Below, piece by piece: positions 24,412-34,400 of a stretch of 64,000 nt of DNA (within the stretch, counting starts at the first letter, position 1; every line of letters starts with the position of its first letter). Both the position numbers and the translations under genes were made by a program. The stretch spans positions 20,580 through 84,579 of the forward strand of contig CAMPHU010000001.1 in NCBI GenBank assembly GCA_946886065.1. Direction: 5' to 3'. Source of the DNA: an uncultured Massilia sp. (GTDB lineage Bacteria; Pseudomonadota; Gammaproteobacteria; Burkholderiales; Burkholderiaceae). The notes under the pieces were generated by a model. It did not search any database. It was not told the DNA's origin and was given only the letters and a program-made list of their open reading frames with translations.

Positions 24412-26760
24412 ATGCTGAACCCCACCGAGAACGGCGCCCGCTACGAACTGCACAGCCCCACCGCCATGCCCAAGGCGGGCGGCTTCCTGTGGAACCGCAG
24501 GATGATGATCCAGGTGACCTGCCGCGGCTACGCCACCGCCCAGTTCATGCAGCCGGAACCGGCCAAGTACTCGTACGCGCCGAACCTGGAAGCGAAGACC
24601 TTCATGCAGCCGGAACAGGCCTACTACGCCCACCACCCGGGCCGCTTCTTCTACGTCAAGGACGAGGAGACCGGCGAGCTGTTCTCGGCGCCCTACGAGC
24701 CGGTGCGCGGTGGCGTGGACCGCTTCGTGTTCTCGGTCGGCCGCAGCGACCTGCGCTGGACCGTCGAGAAGCTGGGCATCCGCGTCGAACTCACCCTCGG
24801 CCTGCCGGTCGAGGACGTGGCCGAGCTGTGGACCCTGGCGGTCACGAATTTATCCGGCCGGCCGCGCCGCATCAGCGTCTACCCGTATTTCACGGTCGGC
24901 TACATGTCGTGGATGAACCAGTCGGCCGAGTACCGCGCCGACCTTGGCGGCATCGTGGCCTCCTGCGTCACGCCCTACCAGAAGCTGCAGGACTACTTCA
25001 AGAACCGCCTGTTCAAGGACAAGACCTTCCTGCTGTGCGAAACCGCGCCCGAGGCCTGGGAAGCGAGCCAGCCCGCCTTCGAAGGCGAAGGCGGGCTGCA
25101 CGCGCCCTCCGCGCTCGAAGAGGAACTGCTGGCCGGCGGCGACGCGCGCTACGAGACGCCGGTGGCCGCCGTGCAGTACCGCCTGGCCCTGGCGCCTGGC
25201 CAGGCCGAGCGCCGGCGCTTCCTGTTCGGCCCCGCCTACGACGACGCCGAGATCGCCGCGCTGCGCGCGCGCTACCTGAGCGCGGAAGGCTTCGCCGCCG
25301 CCGCGCAGGCCCAGGAAGCCTATATCGACGAGGGCAGCGGCTGTGTCAGCATCGAGACGCCGGACAAGGAGCTGGACAACTTCGTCAACCACTGGCTCGC
25401 GCGCCAGGTCTACTACCACGGCGACGTCAACCGCCTGAGCACCGATCCGCAAACCCGCAACTACCTGCAGGACAACATGGGCATGGCCTTCGTCAAGCCC
25501 GGGGCGGCGCGCGCCGCCTTCCTGCACGCCCTCTCCCAGCAGGAAGCGGGCGGCGCGATGCCGGACGGGATCCTGCTGTTCGAAGGCGCGGAGCTCAAGT
25601 ACATCAACCAGATCCCGCACACCGACCACTGCGTCTGGCTGCCGGTCTGCCTGCGCGCCTATCTCGACGAGACGGGCGACTACGCCATCCTGTCCGAGCC
25701 TGTCACGGCCCCGGACGGCACGCGCACGGCCTTCGAGCGCATCTCGATGGCGATGGACTGGCTGCTGCACAAGCGCGACCACCGCGGCCTGAGCTACATC
25801 GAACAGGGCGACTGGTGCGATCCGATGAACATGGTGGGCTACAAGGGCCGCGGCGTGTCCGGCTGGCTGACGGTGGCGGCGGCCTATGCCCTCAATCTCT
25901 GGGCCGAGGTCTGCGATGCGCGCGCCGACGCGGCCCTGGCCGCGCACTTCCGCGCCGGAGCGGCCGCCATGAACGCGGCGGCCAACGCCCACCTGTGGGA
26001 CGGCGCCTGGTTCGGGCGCGGCATCACCGACGACGGCGTCAAGTTCGGGGTCGCCGCCGACACCGAGGGACGCATCTACCTGAACCCGCAGAGCTGGGCG
26101 ATACTGGGCGGCGCCGCCAGCGCGGAACAGCGCGCCCTGATGCTGGAGCAGATCGACGCCCAGCTCGACACCCCCTTCGGCGTGCAGATGTTCGCCCCGC
26201 CCTACAGCAGGATGCGCGAGGATGTCGGCCGCGTGACGCAGAAGCATCCCGGCTCGGCCGAGAACGGCGCGGTGTACAACCACGCCTCGGTGTTCTATAT
26301 CTACAGCCTGTACACGGTGGGCGAGACCGAACGCGCCTTCGACGCCTTGCGCAAGATGATCCCCGGGCCGGGCATGGAAGACTATCTGCAGCGCGGACAG
26401 CTGCCGGTCTTCATCCCCAACTACTACCGCGGCGCCTGGAAGGAGTACCCGCGCACGGCGGGGCGTTCGAGCCAGCTGTTCAATACCGGCACGATTTCCT
26501 GGGTCTACCGCAGCGTGATCGAAGGCCTGTGCGGCCTGAAGGGCGATGCGCGCGGCCTGCGCATCGCGCCGCAGCTGCCGCAAGGCTGGCCCGGCATGAA
26601 GATCGTGCGGCGCTTCCGCGGCGCGACCTTCCACGTGGAGGTCACGCGCGGTTCGGGCAACGGCGTGCAGGTCGTGTGCGACGGCGTGGTGCTGCCTGCG
26701 GGCCGCATCGAGGGCATCGAGGCCGGCCGCAGCTACACGGTCGCCGTCCTGGTGCCCTGA
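24412..26760 (+). CDS. GH94 phosphorylase, probable cellobionic acid phosphorylase
   Basis: A 782-residue GH94 inverting phosphorylase: N-terminal beta-sandwich, then the (alpha/alpha)6 barrel. The start at 24412 has GGAG five bases upstream; an ATG at 24397 that overlaps the symporter stop is also possible. Family cellobiose phosphorylases carry a DWND motif at the acid catalyst; here it is GDWCDPMN, with the second Asp at residue 470. The phosphate region reads [15 protein letters not shown]607 and K611 lie in the stretch RVTQK. From memory, the Saccharophagus degradans cellobionate phosphorylase uses Asp472 as acid and Arg609/Lys613 to read the gluconate carboxylate, an offset of exactly two. 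Products would be glucose-1-phosphate and gluconate. The gluconokinase gene nearby supports this. Confidence 0.82.
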   Translation: MLNPTENGARYELHSPTAMPKAGGFLWNRRMMIQVTCRGYATAQFMQPEPAKYSYAPNLEAKTFMQPEQAYYAHHPGRFFYVKDEETGELFSAPYEPVRGGVDRFVFSVGRSDLRWTVEKLGIRVELTLGLPVEDVAELWTLAVTNLSGRPRRISVYPYFTVGYMSWMNQSAEYRADLGGIVASCVTPYQKLQDYFKNRLFKDKTFLLCETAPEAWEASQPAFEGEGGLHAPSALEEELLAGGDARYETPVAAVQYRLALAPGQAERRRFLFGPAYDDAEIAALRARYLSAEGFAAAAQAQEAYIDEGSGCVSIETPDKELDNFVNHWLARQVYYHGDVNRLSTDPQTRNYLQDNMGMAFVKPGAARAAFLHALSQQEAGGAMPDGILLFEGAELKYINQIPHTDHCVWLPVCLRAYLDETGDYAILSEPVTAPDGTRTAFERISMAMDWLLHKRDHRGLSYIEQGDWCDPMNMVGYKGRGVSGWLTVAAAYALNLWAEVCDARADAALAAHFRAGAAAMNAAANAHLWDGAWFGRGITDDGVKFGVAADTEGRIYLNPQSWAILGGAASAEQRALMLEQIDAQLDTPFGVQMFAPPYSRMREDVGRVTQKHPGSAENGAVYNHASVFYIYSLYTVGETERAFDALRKMIPGPGMEDYLQRGQLPVFIPNYYRGAWKEYPRTAGRSSQLFNTGTISWVYRSVIEGLCGLKGDARGLRIAPQLPQGWPGMKIVRRFRGATFHVEVTRGSGNGVQVVCDGVVLPAGRIEGIEAGRSYTVAVLVP

Positions 26761-26773
26761 ACGCAGGGCCGCT

Positions 26774-27028
26774 TCAGTCGCCCGGCCCCTCGCCGGGCAT
26801 GGTGTCGGCCATCAGGCGCAGCTCTTCCGGCGTGAGTTCTTCCGGCTTCTTGCCCTCGAGGCCGTCCACGTCGGCGGGCATGCGCTCCTGCGCCTGCTGC
26901 TGGCTGCCTGCCTGTTCTCCCTGCTGGTTGCCGGGGTCCGGGAGGGACTCCTGCCGGGTGCCTACCCGCAGATCGGTCTGCTGCACATTGCCGTTCTGCA
27001 GGTTCTTGTTCTGCTGATCGTTCGCCAT
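26774..27028 (-). CDS. Small Gln-rich hydrophilic protein, unknown
   Basis: An 84-residue low-complexity protein. It opens MANDQQNKNLQNGNVQQTDL and has an acidic C-terminus (KKPEELTPEELRLMADTMPG). It has no cysteine, no membrane segment and no signal peptide, so it is probably soluble and largely disordered. GGGAGACC upstream of the start supports translation. Its 3' end faces that of the GH94 gene. No family recognised. Confidence 0.55.
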   Translation of the reverse strand: MANDQQNKNLQNGNVQQTDLRVGTRQESLPDPGNQQGEQAGSQQQAQERMPADVDGLEGKKPEELTPEELRLMADTMPGEGPGD

Positions 27029-27101
27029 GGTGGTCTCCCTGCTGCGCACTGGTTTGGAAAAACCAGTGTGGCACAGAGCCCGTTCCGACGGCGTCCGGCT
27101 G

Positions 27102-27890
27102 CTAGACCACCTCGTTCCAGGTGGGCTTGCTGATGTAGGGCCGGGTGTACTCGCAAACCATGCCGTCGTATTCCGACACCGTCTTGCTGCCGTCCTTGAG
27201 CACGTAATGCAACTGCCTGCAGGGCGTGTCGCCGATCGGATGATCGCCGATGCTGGTGATCGACACATGGTATTGCGTGCCCTTCCAGCTCACGCTCTCG
27301 CCGCGCTTCAGGCCCGCCAGCAGCCTGGGAAACTCGACCGGGTAGTCCGCGCCCTTCCTGAGCAGCGAATGGCCGCCCCAGGCGTCGAAATAGTAACCGC
27401 CTTCGCAGCCCTGGCAGCGGATCTTGCTGGCGTCGCGGAAGGCGTACTTGGCTTCGCGCGCCTGCTTGAATTCGAAGTCGCGGAAGCTGCCGACCGGGCA
27501 CTGGGTGTTTTCCGGCCACAGGCCGGCGGGCTCGAAGCTGTCCGGCCTGGGGCCGAGCAGCAGCTTGGCGCCCTTCATCCGCTTGCAGCCGGCCGGCAGC
27601 GGCGGCTTGGCGGCTACCTGGGGCGCGGCCAGCTGTTGCGCCGCGGCCGTCTCGGGCGGACGGGCAGCGTCGTCCGGCTGGGCGGCCACGGCCTGGGCCT
27701 GGGCCGGTTGCGCCGCCCCCTCGAAGGCGCGGTCGATGGCCACGGTCACCGCGCGGTCGACATTGCCCGACACGGCGGCGCGCGCCGCATTGGCGGCGGA
27801 TTGCTTGAGGAAGTCGCCGAAGGACTGCGCCTGGGCGTTCAGCGACAGGCAGGCGCCCGTCAGCAGGAGGATGCGTTGGATCGTGTTCAT
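27102..27890 (-). CDS. Secreted protein of unknown function
   Basis: A 262-residue protein with a clear signal peptide (MNTIQRILLLTGACLSLNAQ, cleavage near AQA). A Pro/Ala/Gln linker follows, then a C-terminal domain of about 160 residues with five cysteines, including CQGC, which could form disulfides or a small metal site. I do not recognise the family. The start at 27890 is chosen for the signal peptide. No link to the flanking sugar-acid genes is evident. Confidence 0.65.
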   Translation of the reverse strand: MNTIQRILLLTGACLSLNAQAQSFGDFLKQSAANAARAAVSGNVDRAVTVAIDRAFEGAAQPAQAQAVAAQPDDAARPPETAAAQQLAAPQVAAKPPLPAGCKRMKGAKLLLGPRPDSFEPAGLWPENTQCPVGSFRDFEFKQAREAKYAFRDASKIRCQGCEGGYYFDAWGGHSLLRKGADYPVEFPRLLAGLKRGESVSWKGTQYHVSITSIGDHPIGDTPCRQLHYVLKDGSKTVSEYDGMVCEYTRPYISKPTWNEVV

Positions 27891-28112
27891 GGAGGCCCCC
27901 GGAATTGGTGAAGGCAGCCGCGCAGGAAGGGTCCGGCTTCCTGCGCCCGCTGGCAAACCCGAAGTCTAGTGCGGGCGCCGCCCGAGGTCCCACATCACCG
28001 GTGGGGGGAAATTCGTGCCAAAGATGCGCAAATTTCAGTGAAATTGTGATTTTGTGCAACCATTTGTAACCGGCAAGCATGGTAGGCTACATCTTTCGCC
28101 CGGAGGACATGA

Positions 28113-28352
28113 ATGGGATCCAAATTGGAAAGCCAGTGGTGGTACGGTGGCCTGGTGACGGCCCTGTCCATGCTGTCGACACGGCTCGTGTTCGAGTCGG
28201 CGGGCTTGCCCCTGCCGGAGAACCTGGCCCAATGGATCCTGTGCGCCTTCTGCTTCACCTGCATGTGGCGCTGCTTTTCCTTCCTGGGCTGGCTGACCGT
28301 CCTGCTCGTCGCGCCCGCTTCCAGGCTCCTGGAACAGACCCTTCCCCGCTAA
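28113..28352 (+). CDS. Small membrane protein, unknown
   Basis: A 79-residue protein with two probable hydrophobic segments (WYGGLVTALSMLSTRLVF and WILCAFCFTCMWRCFSFLGW, followed by LTVLLVAP). GGAGGA lies about 7 bases before the ATG, good support for translation. The gene ends 4 bases inside the converging gluconokinase gene. No family recognised. Confidence 0.6.
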   Translation: MGSKLESQWWYGGLVTALSMLSTRLVFESAGLPLPENLAQWILCAFCFTCMWRCFSFLGWLTVLLVAPASRLLEQTLPR

Positions 28353-28873
28353 CGCCCGCTTCCTGCGCTGGCCAGGATGCGCCCGACCAGGGTGTCCGGA
28401 TCCTCGCCCGCGTCGAGCGTGATGCCCGCTTCGTCCGCCTGCAGCGGCTCCAGCGTGCGCAGCTGGCTGTCGAGCAGCGATGCCGGCATGTAGTGCCCCG
28501 GACGGCCGCGCATGCGCGCCTCGATCAGGCCGCGTTCTCCGGCCAGGTGCGCGAATCTCACCTGGCCCGGCGCGTCTCCTGCCCCGCGCAGGATGTCGCG
28601 GTAGGCGCGCTTGAGCGAAGAGCAGGACAGCACGATGCCCTTGCTGCCGGCATGCGCGATCTCGGCGCGCAGCGCTTCCAGCCAGCCCTGGCGGTCGGCA
28701 TCGGTCAGCGCGATCCCGGCCGACATCCTGGCCACGTTCTCCGGCGAATGGTAATCGTCGCCTTCCACGAAGGGCGCGTCCAGCGCCGCCGCCAGCCTGG
28801 CGCCCACCGCACTCTTGCCGCAGCCGCTGACGCCCATGACGACCCAGGCGATGCCCTTTTCCTTGATATCCAT
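28349..28873 (-). CDS. gntK: Gluconokinase
   Basis: A 174-residue GntK-type kinase that phosphorylates gluconate to 6-phosphogluconate with ATP. Seen: P-loop VMGVSGCGKSAVGARLAAAL, FVEGDDYHSPENVARMSAGI, LSCSSLKRAYRDILRGA and GHYMPASLLDSQL, all signatures. I chose the start at 28873 (MDIKEKGIAW); a longer frame would read through the operator. The operator palindrome lies 10 bases upstream of this start. The gene follows the LacI-family regulator on the same strand and would channel gluconate from cellobionate phosphorolysis into the pentose-phosphate or Entner-Doudoroff route. Confidence 0.94.
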   Translation of the reverse strand: MDIKEKGIAWVVMGVSGCGKSAVGARLAAALDAPFVEGDDYHSPENVARMSAGIALTDADRQGWLEALRAEIAHAGSKGIVLSCSSLKRAYRDILRGAGDAPGQVRFAHLAGERGLIEARMRGRPGHYMPASLLDSQLRTLEPLQADEAGITLDAGEDPDTLVGRILASAGSGR

Positions 28874-28882
28874 ACCTTGCAG

Positions 28883-28896
28883 TGATAGCGCTAACA
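28883..28896. promoter_or_regulatory. LacI-type operator upstream of gntK
   Basis: TGATAGCGCTAACA, the exact reverse complement of the operator at 22899-22912. It sits between the LacI-family gene and gntK, immediately 5' of the gntK start. Confidence 0.78.
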
Positions 28897-28940
28897 AAGA
28901 TGCAGGATACGCGTCTTCCATGACGCTGTAAAGCCCGGTA

Positions 28941-29969
28941 TCAGGTGCTTTCGCGCTGGCGCAAGGTGAAGCCGAGGTCGATGCGTTGCTGTTCCGGCTC
29001 CTTGCCGGCGATGACCTGCAGCAGCAGCTTGGCGGCCTCGAAACCGATCCGGTAGCGCGGCGTATCGATCGTGGTCAGCGAGGGCACCATCAGCGCCGAC
29101 GCCGGCAGGTCGTTGAAGCCGCAGATCGCGACCCGTTCAGGCACCGGGATGCCGCGCCGCTGGCAGTGGTAGATGGCGCCGTGGGCCAGGTCGTCGTTGC
29201 AGAAGAAGACGGCGTCGCAATCGGGCACATCGGCCAGCATGCGCTCCATCAGTTCCGCGCCCAGTGCGATGGTGGACGGCGTCGGCACCATGATCTCCAG
29301 GCGCGGATCGGCCAGCCCGGCCGCCTGCATCGCCTGGCGGTAGCCGTCGGCGCGGCGCAGGGTACGCTCGTCGAGCTGGGCGCCGACGAAGGCGATGCGG
29401 CGGTAGCCCTTGTCGATCAGGTGGCGCGTCATCTCGAAGCCCGCGTCCAGCTGCGAAAAGCCCACCGACAGCGTGTCGGGGCTGCTGGCCAGGTCCATCA
29501 TCGACACTACCGGCACGCGCGAGCTGGCCAGCATCTGCGCCACCGGCGGGCTGTGCGTAATGCTCGTCAGCAGGATGCCGTCCGGGTTCGACTGCAGGTA
29601 GACGCGCAAGAGCTTTTCTTCCTCGGCGTCCGAATAATGGGTGTTGCCGATCAGGAGCTGGTAGCGGCTGGGGCCGACCGCATCGTGGATGCCGTCCAGG
29701 ACCGCCGGGAACACGGCGTTCGACAGCGAAGGCACCAGCACCACGATCACATGCGATTGCGCCGATGCCAGCGCGCGCGCGGCGCGGTTGGGTACGTAAC
29801 CGAGTTCGCCCACCGCCTGCTCCACCTTGGCGCGGGTCGCTTCCGACACCAGCTGCGGCTGACTGAGCGCGCGCGAGGCCGTCATGATCGATACCCCCGC
29901 CAGTGCCGCTACCTGTTCCAGCGTGGTACGCCCGGTGCCTCTTGCTTTTCCGCCGCTACTTCTGCTCAT
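28941..29969 (-). CDS. LacI/GntR-type sugar-acid transcriptional repressor
   Basis: A 342-residue LacI-family regulator. The N-terminal HTH is seen as TLEQVAALAGVSIMTASRAL followed by the hinge helix GYVPNRAARALAS; the rest is a periplasmic-binding-protein-like effector domain (FCNDDLAHGAIYHCQRRGIP and the C-terminal TIDTPRYRIGFEAAKLLLQV). It is closest in look to the GntR branch, which responds to gluconate. It sits next to gntK, and the two identical palindromes in the region are likely its operators. AGGAA precedes the chosen start. The effector could be gluconate, 6-phosphogluconate or cellobionate. Confidence 0.92.
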   Translation of the reverse strand: MSRSSGGKARGTGRTTLEQVAALAGVSIMTASRALSQPQLVSEATRAKVEQAVGELGYVPNRAARALASAQSHVIVVLVPSLSNAVFPAVLDGIHDAVGPSRYQLLIGNTHYSDAEEEKLLRVYLQSNPDGILLTSITHSPPVAQMLASSRVPVVSMMDLASSPDTLSVGFSQLDAGFEMTRHLIDKGYRRIAFVGAQLDERTLRRADGYRQAMQAAGLADPRLEIMVPTPSTIALGAELMERMLADVPDCDAVFFCNDDLAHGAIYHCQRRGIPVPERVAICGFNDLPASALMVPSLTTIDTPRYRIGFEAAKLLLQVIAGKEPEQQRIDLGFTLRQREST

Positions 29970-30169
29970 TTGATTCCTGTGTGAGTTCTTATCGTTATAC
30001 AGCCATGTTTCGGCCGCCGGCCTGCCGGACCACCTCGATTGCGCCACGCTTTGGTTATCTTGTCAATATCTCACGGATAAGACGACGTTTTCTGACGCGC
30101 GTGCGCAGCAGCATGCGTGCTGTCCTTGACGCTCCCCGGAGGCCTGCGGCAGAGTGCCTGCATTGCCAG

Positions 30170-31408
30170 ATGCATCCAGCCTACATGCCCGCCGATTACC
30201 AACAGCCTCCCGCCGACGTCCAGCCCGCCGTCCCCTCCTCTTCCTTCGACGAACGATACAAGCAAGCACGCGATCTCGCCAACAGCGGCCAGCCTGCCCT
30301 GGCCCTGGCCGCCTATGACGCGCTGCTGGCGCGCTCGCCGGGCAACGCCGACGTGCTGCTGGGGCGCGGCATCGCCTTCACGCGCCTGGAGCGCTGGAGC
30401 GAGGCGGAAGCCGACCTGAAGGCGGCGGCGAAGGCCTCGCCCGCCTACGCCGACGTCTGGTCCGCGCTGGGCAACCTGTACCAGTGGAGCGGCCGGCCGG
30501 AACAAGCCATCGATGCCTATGCGCGCGCGATCGCGCTGCAGCCGGACGACCCTGCCGGCTACCTGGCGCGCGCCCGCGTCCTGCGCGCCGCCGGCCGCGC
30601 CGCCGATGCGCGCGCCGACCTGGCGCGTGCGCGCAGCCTGGGTGCCGACGCCGCCGGGATCGACGCCATGCTGGCATCGATGCGTCCGCGTCCCGGCACG
30701 CCCGAAGCCGCCATCGCCGAAGGCTATTCCTGGGCCGCCAGCCTGTCCTCGACCTGGACCAGGCTGGGCGACAACCCGCGCTGGAACGAGCAGACCGCCA
30801 GCGTGCGCCATTATGGCAGGCTCGGCTCGGTCGCCTTCGAGACCTTGCGCGCGCAGCGCTTCGCGCAGACCGGCCACGCCTGGGCGCTGGACGCCTACGC
30901 CACGCTGTGGAACGGCGCCTATGCCAATATCCGCTACCAGCGTGCGCCCTCGGCGCGCCTGTTCCCGGCCAACGCGGGCCGCATCGAGCTGTATCAGGCC
31001 ATCGGCGGCGGCTGGGAAGTCTCGCTCAGCGACGACGTGCTCGGCTTCGGCGAGCGCGTCAACATCTACGGCGTGAGCCTGGCGAAGTACAGCGGCAACT
31101 GGTACGTCCAGCTGCGCCACCAGAACATCGTGTCGGCGGCTTCGCACAGTTCGGGCGACCGCCTGCTGGGACGCTACTACTACCGGGGCGATGCCGACAG
31201 CTATCTCGAACTCGCGCTGAACCGCGGCCGCAGCGACGATCCGCTCTCGCTCGCCGGCGGACGCACCCGCTCGGGCGGCGGCAGCGCCAACCTGGTGCAT
31301 TATTTTTCGCGCGACTGGGGCGGCCGCGTGGGCGCCGCGTTCTCGCGCGACAGCGGCGGCGGCGCGCGCGAGCGCAGCCTGAGTTTCGCCGTCCATCGCC
31401 GCTGGTAA
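30170..31408 (+). CDS. TPR protein with C-terminal outer-membrane beta barrel (YaiO-like)
   Basis: A 412-residue protein, length uncertain at the N-terminus. Residues about 25-160 hold three or four TPR units (for example GNLYQWSGRPEQAIDAYARA). The C-terminal half is rich in alternating aromatic strands (ENVR-like repeats such as LFPANAGRIELYQAIGGGWE and LELALNRGRSDDPLSL) and ends in AVHRRW, with a terminal aromatic residue, as in YaiO-family barrels. No signal peptide is seen at this or at any upstream in-frame start, which is odd for an outer-membrane protein. In-frame alternatives are 30113 and 30185. It converges with dnaE2. Confidence 0.65.
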   Translation: MHPAYMPADYQQPPADVQPAVPSSSFDERYKQARDLANSGQPALALAAYDALLARSPGNADVLLGRGIAFTRLERWSEAEADLKAAAKASPAYADVWSALGNLYQWSGRPEQAIDAYARAIALQPDDPAGYLARARVLRAAGRAADARADLARARSLGADAAGIDAMLASMRPRPGTPEAAIAEGYSWAASLSSTWTRLGDNPRWNEQTASVRHYGRLGSVAFETLRAQRFAQTGHAWALDAYATLWNGAYANIRYQRAPSARLFPANAGRIELYQAIGGGWEVSLSDDVLGFGERVNIYGVSLAKYSGNWYVQLRHQNIVSAASHSSGDRLLGRYYYRGDADSYLELALNRGRSDDPLSLAGGRTRSGGGSANLVHYFSRDWGGRVGAAFSRDSGGGARERSLSFAVHRRW

Positions 31409-31424
31409 AGGCCGGCAAGCAGCG

Positions 31425-34400
31425 TCAGCAGAAATCGCGGCTGGGCGCATGCAAGCCGCCCAGCAAGTGCGACATGTCGACCAGGCGCTTGGCCACCAGG
31501 TGGCGCACCTCCCCTTCCTTCTGCCAGATTCCGTAGACCCCGAGCAGCGGCGCGTTCAGCACTTCGTGCCGCTGCTGCTCCACCAGCGAGGGCCAGACGA
31601 TCACGTTGACATTGCCGGTCTCGTCCTCCAGGGTCATGAACAGCACGCCCTTGGCGGTGCCGGGCCGCTGGCGCACCGTCACCATGCCGCAGGCGCGCGC
31701 CAGCTGGCCGTTCTGGTAGTCCATCAGGGCGGAGGCCGGCATGAAGCGCCTGGCCAGCAATTGCGGGCGCAGCAGCGCCAGCGGATGGCGGCCCAGGGTC
31801 AGGCCCTGGGCGCGGTAGTCGCCCACGATCTCCTCGCCTTCCGAAGGCGCGGCCAGCCGGGGCGTGTCTTCCTGCACCGTGGTCGGGCGCAGCAGGTCGC
31901 GGTCGGGCACCGCGCCCACCGCCTGCCACAGGGCTTCGCGCCGGTGCCCGGCCAGCGAGCGCAGCGCGTTGGCCCCGGCCAGCACCTGCAGGTCGCCCCG
32001 GTCCAGGCGCGCGCGGCGCGCCAGGTCGGCCACGCTCTCGAAAGGCCGGATGGCGCGCGCTTCCTCGATGCGCTCGGCCACCTCGCGCTTCATCCCTCGC
32101 TGCAAGGACAGGCCGAGGCGCACCGCCGGCTGGCGCGAACGGTCGGCCGGGTCGAGTTCCTCCAGCGCCGAATCCCAGCCGCTGATCGTCACGTCGCTTG
32201 GGCGCACCTCGATGCCGTGGCGGCGCGCGTCCTGCACCAGCTGCGAGGGGCTGTAGAAGCCCATCGGCTGGCTGTTGAGCAGCGCGCACAGGAAGGCCGC
32301 CGGCTCGTGGCACTTGAGCCAGGAGCTGGCATAGGCCAGCAGCGCGAAGCTGGCCGCATGCGATTCGGGGAAACCGTATTCGCCGAAGCCCTGGATCTGG
32401 CTGAAGATCGATTCGGCGAAGGACAGCTCGTAGCCGCGTTCCAGCATGCCGCCCACGATGCGGTCGTAGTACTGCTCCAGGCCGCCCTTGCGCTTCCAGG
32501 CCGCCATCGCGCGCCGCAGCTGGTCGGCCTCGCCCGGCGTGAAGCCGGCCCCCAGGATCGCCACCTGCATCACCTGCTCCTGGAAGATCGGCACGCCCAG
32601 GGTGCGTTCGAGCGCCACCTTCATCTCGGGACTTGGATAGTGCACCGGATCGAGGCCTTGCCTGCGCCGCAAATAAGGGTGCACCATGCCGCCCTGGATC
32701 GGGCCGGGGCGCACTACCGCCACCTCGATCACCAGGTCGTAGAACTGGCGCGGCTGCATGCGCGGCAGCATGCTCATCTGCGCGCGCGACTCGATCTGGA
32801 ATACGCCCACCGTGTCGGCCGCGCAGATCATGTCGTAGGTGGCGGCATCGTCGGCCGGGATGTCCTGCATCTCGAACACGTCGCCGTAGCGCTGCCCGAC
32901 CAGTTCCAGCCCGCGCCGCATCATCGACAGCATGCCCAGCGCCAGCACGTCGACCTTCATCAGGCCCAGTTCCTCCAGGTCGTTCTTGTCCCACTGGATC
33001 ACGCTGCGCTCTTCCATCGCCGCGTTCTCGATCGGCACCAGGCGCGACAGCTTGCCCTGGGCGATCACGAAGCCGCCCGGATGCTGCGACAGGTGGCGCG
33101 GGAAGTTGAGCAGCTGCTGGGCCAGGGTCGCCCATTGCTGCGACAGCGGCGCTTCCGGATCGAGGCCGCTTTCGGCCAGGCGTCCCAGCAGATCGGCGCG
33201 GCTGTCGAACCAGTGGTGCATCTTGGCCACCTTCTCGACGATGGCCAGGTCGATGCCGAGCGCGCGCCCGCTGTCGCGCAGCGCGCTCTTGGGGCGGTAG
33301 CTGATCACCACCGCCGCCAGCGCCGCGCGCTCGCGCCCATACTTGCCGTAGATGTACTGGATAACCTCTTCCCTGCGCTGGTGCTCGAAGTCGACGTCGA
33401 TGTCGGGCGGCTCGTTGCGCTCCTTCGAGATGAAGCGCTCGAACAGCAGGCTGGCGCGCGCCGGATCGACCTCGGTGATGCCCAGGCAGTAGCAGACCGC
33501 CGAGTTGGCGGCCGAACCGCGGCCCTGGCACAGGATGTTCTGCGACCGGGCGAAGCGCACGATGTCGTACACCGTCAGGAAGTAGTGCTCGTACTTCATG
33601 TCGGCGATCAGGCCCAGCTCGTGCTCGATCTGGGCCTGCACCTTGGCGGGAATGCCTTCGCGGAAGCGCCGGTGCGCGCCGATATAGGTTTCCGCGCGCA
33701 GGTAGCTGCTGGCCGTGTGGCCGGGCGGGACCACTTCGTCCGGGTATTCGTAGCGCAGCTCGTCGAGCGAGAAGGTGCACAGGCGCGCGATGCGCAGCGT
33801 CTCGGCCAGGGCCTCGCGCGTGTAGATGTTGGCCAGGCGCAGGCGCGCGCGCAGGTGCTGCTCGGCGTTCTGCGCCAGGCCGTAGCCGCATTCGGCCACC
33901 GGCTTGCCCAGGCGCGTGGCGGTGAGCGTGTCCTGCAGGGGCTTGCGTGAGCGGACATGCATCACCACCTGGCCCAGCGCCGTGATCGGCAGGCCGTGCT
34001 GCCAGCCAACCTCCTCCACCGTGGCGCGGTGGGCCTCGTCGAAGGCGCGGTGCAGCAAGGTCAATCCGAGCCAGGCGCGACCCGGGAAGGTGGTGGCCAT
34101 CCACGCGGCCTGCGCGTGCAGGCGGTCCACATCCTGCGCCTCGTGCCCGGGATAGGCCGGCAGCAGGATCGCCAGGCAATCGGGCATGTGCTTCAGGTGC
34201 GCGTGTGCCTGATCGGGTTCGGCCAGGTCGTCCAGCGTGAGGAAGTATTCGCCCTTGGCGGCGCGCATGCGGCCCAGGGTGATCAGTTCCGACAGGTTGC
34301 CGTAGCCGTTGCGGTTCTGCGCCAGCAGGATCAGGGACAGCGCCGGGCTGCCGTCGCGCCGCTTCAGGTGGAAGTGGGCGCCGATCACCAGCGGCAGGCC

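Noticed and set aside
24850..26634. 594-codon minus-strand frame over the GH94 gene
   Set aside because: Shadow of GH94; low complexity and no homology.
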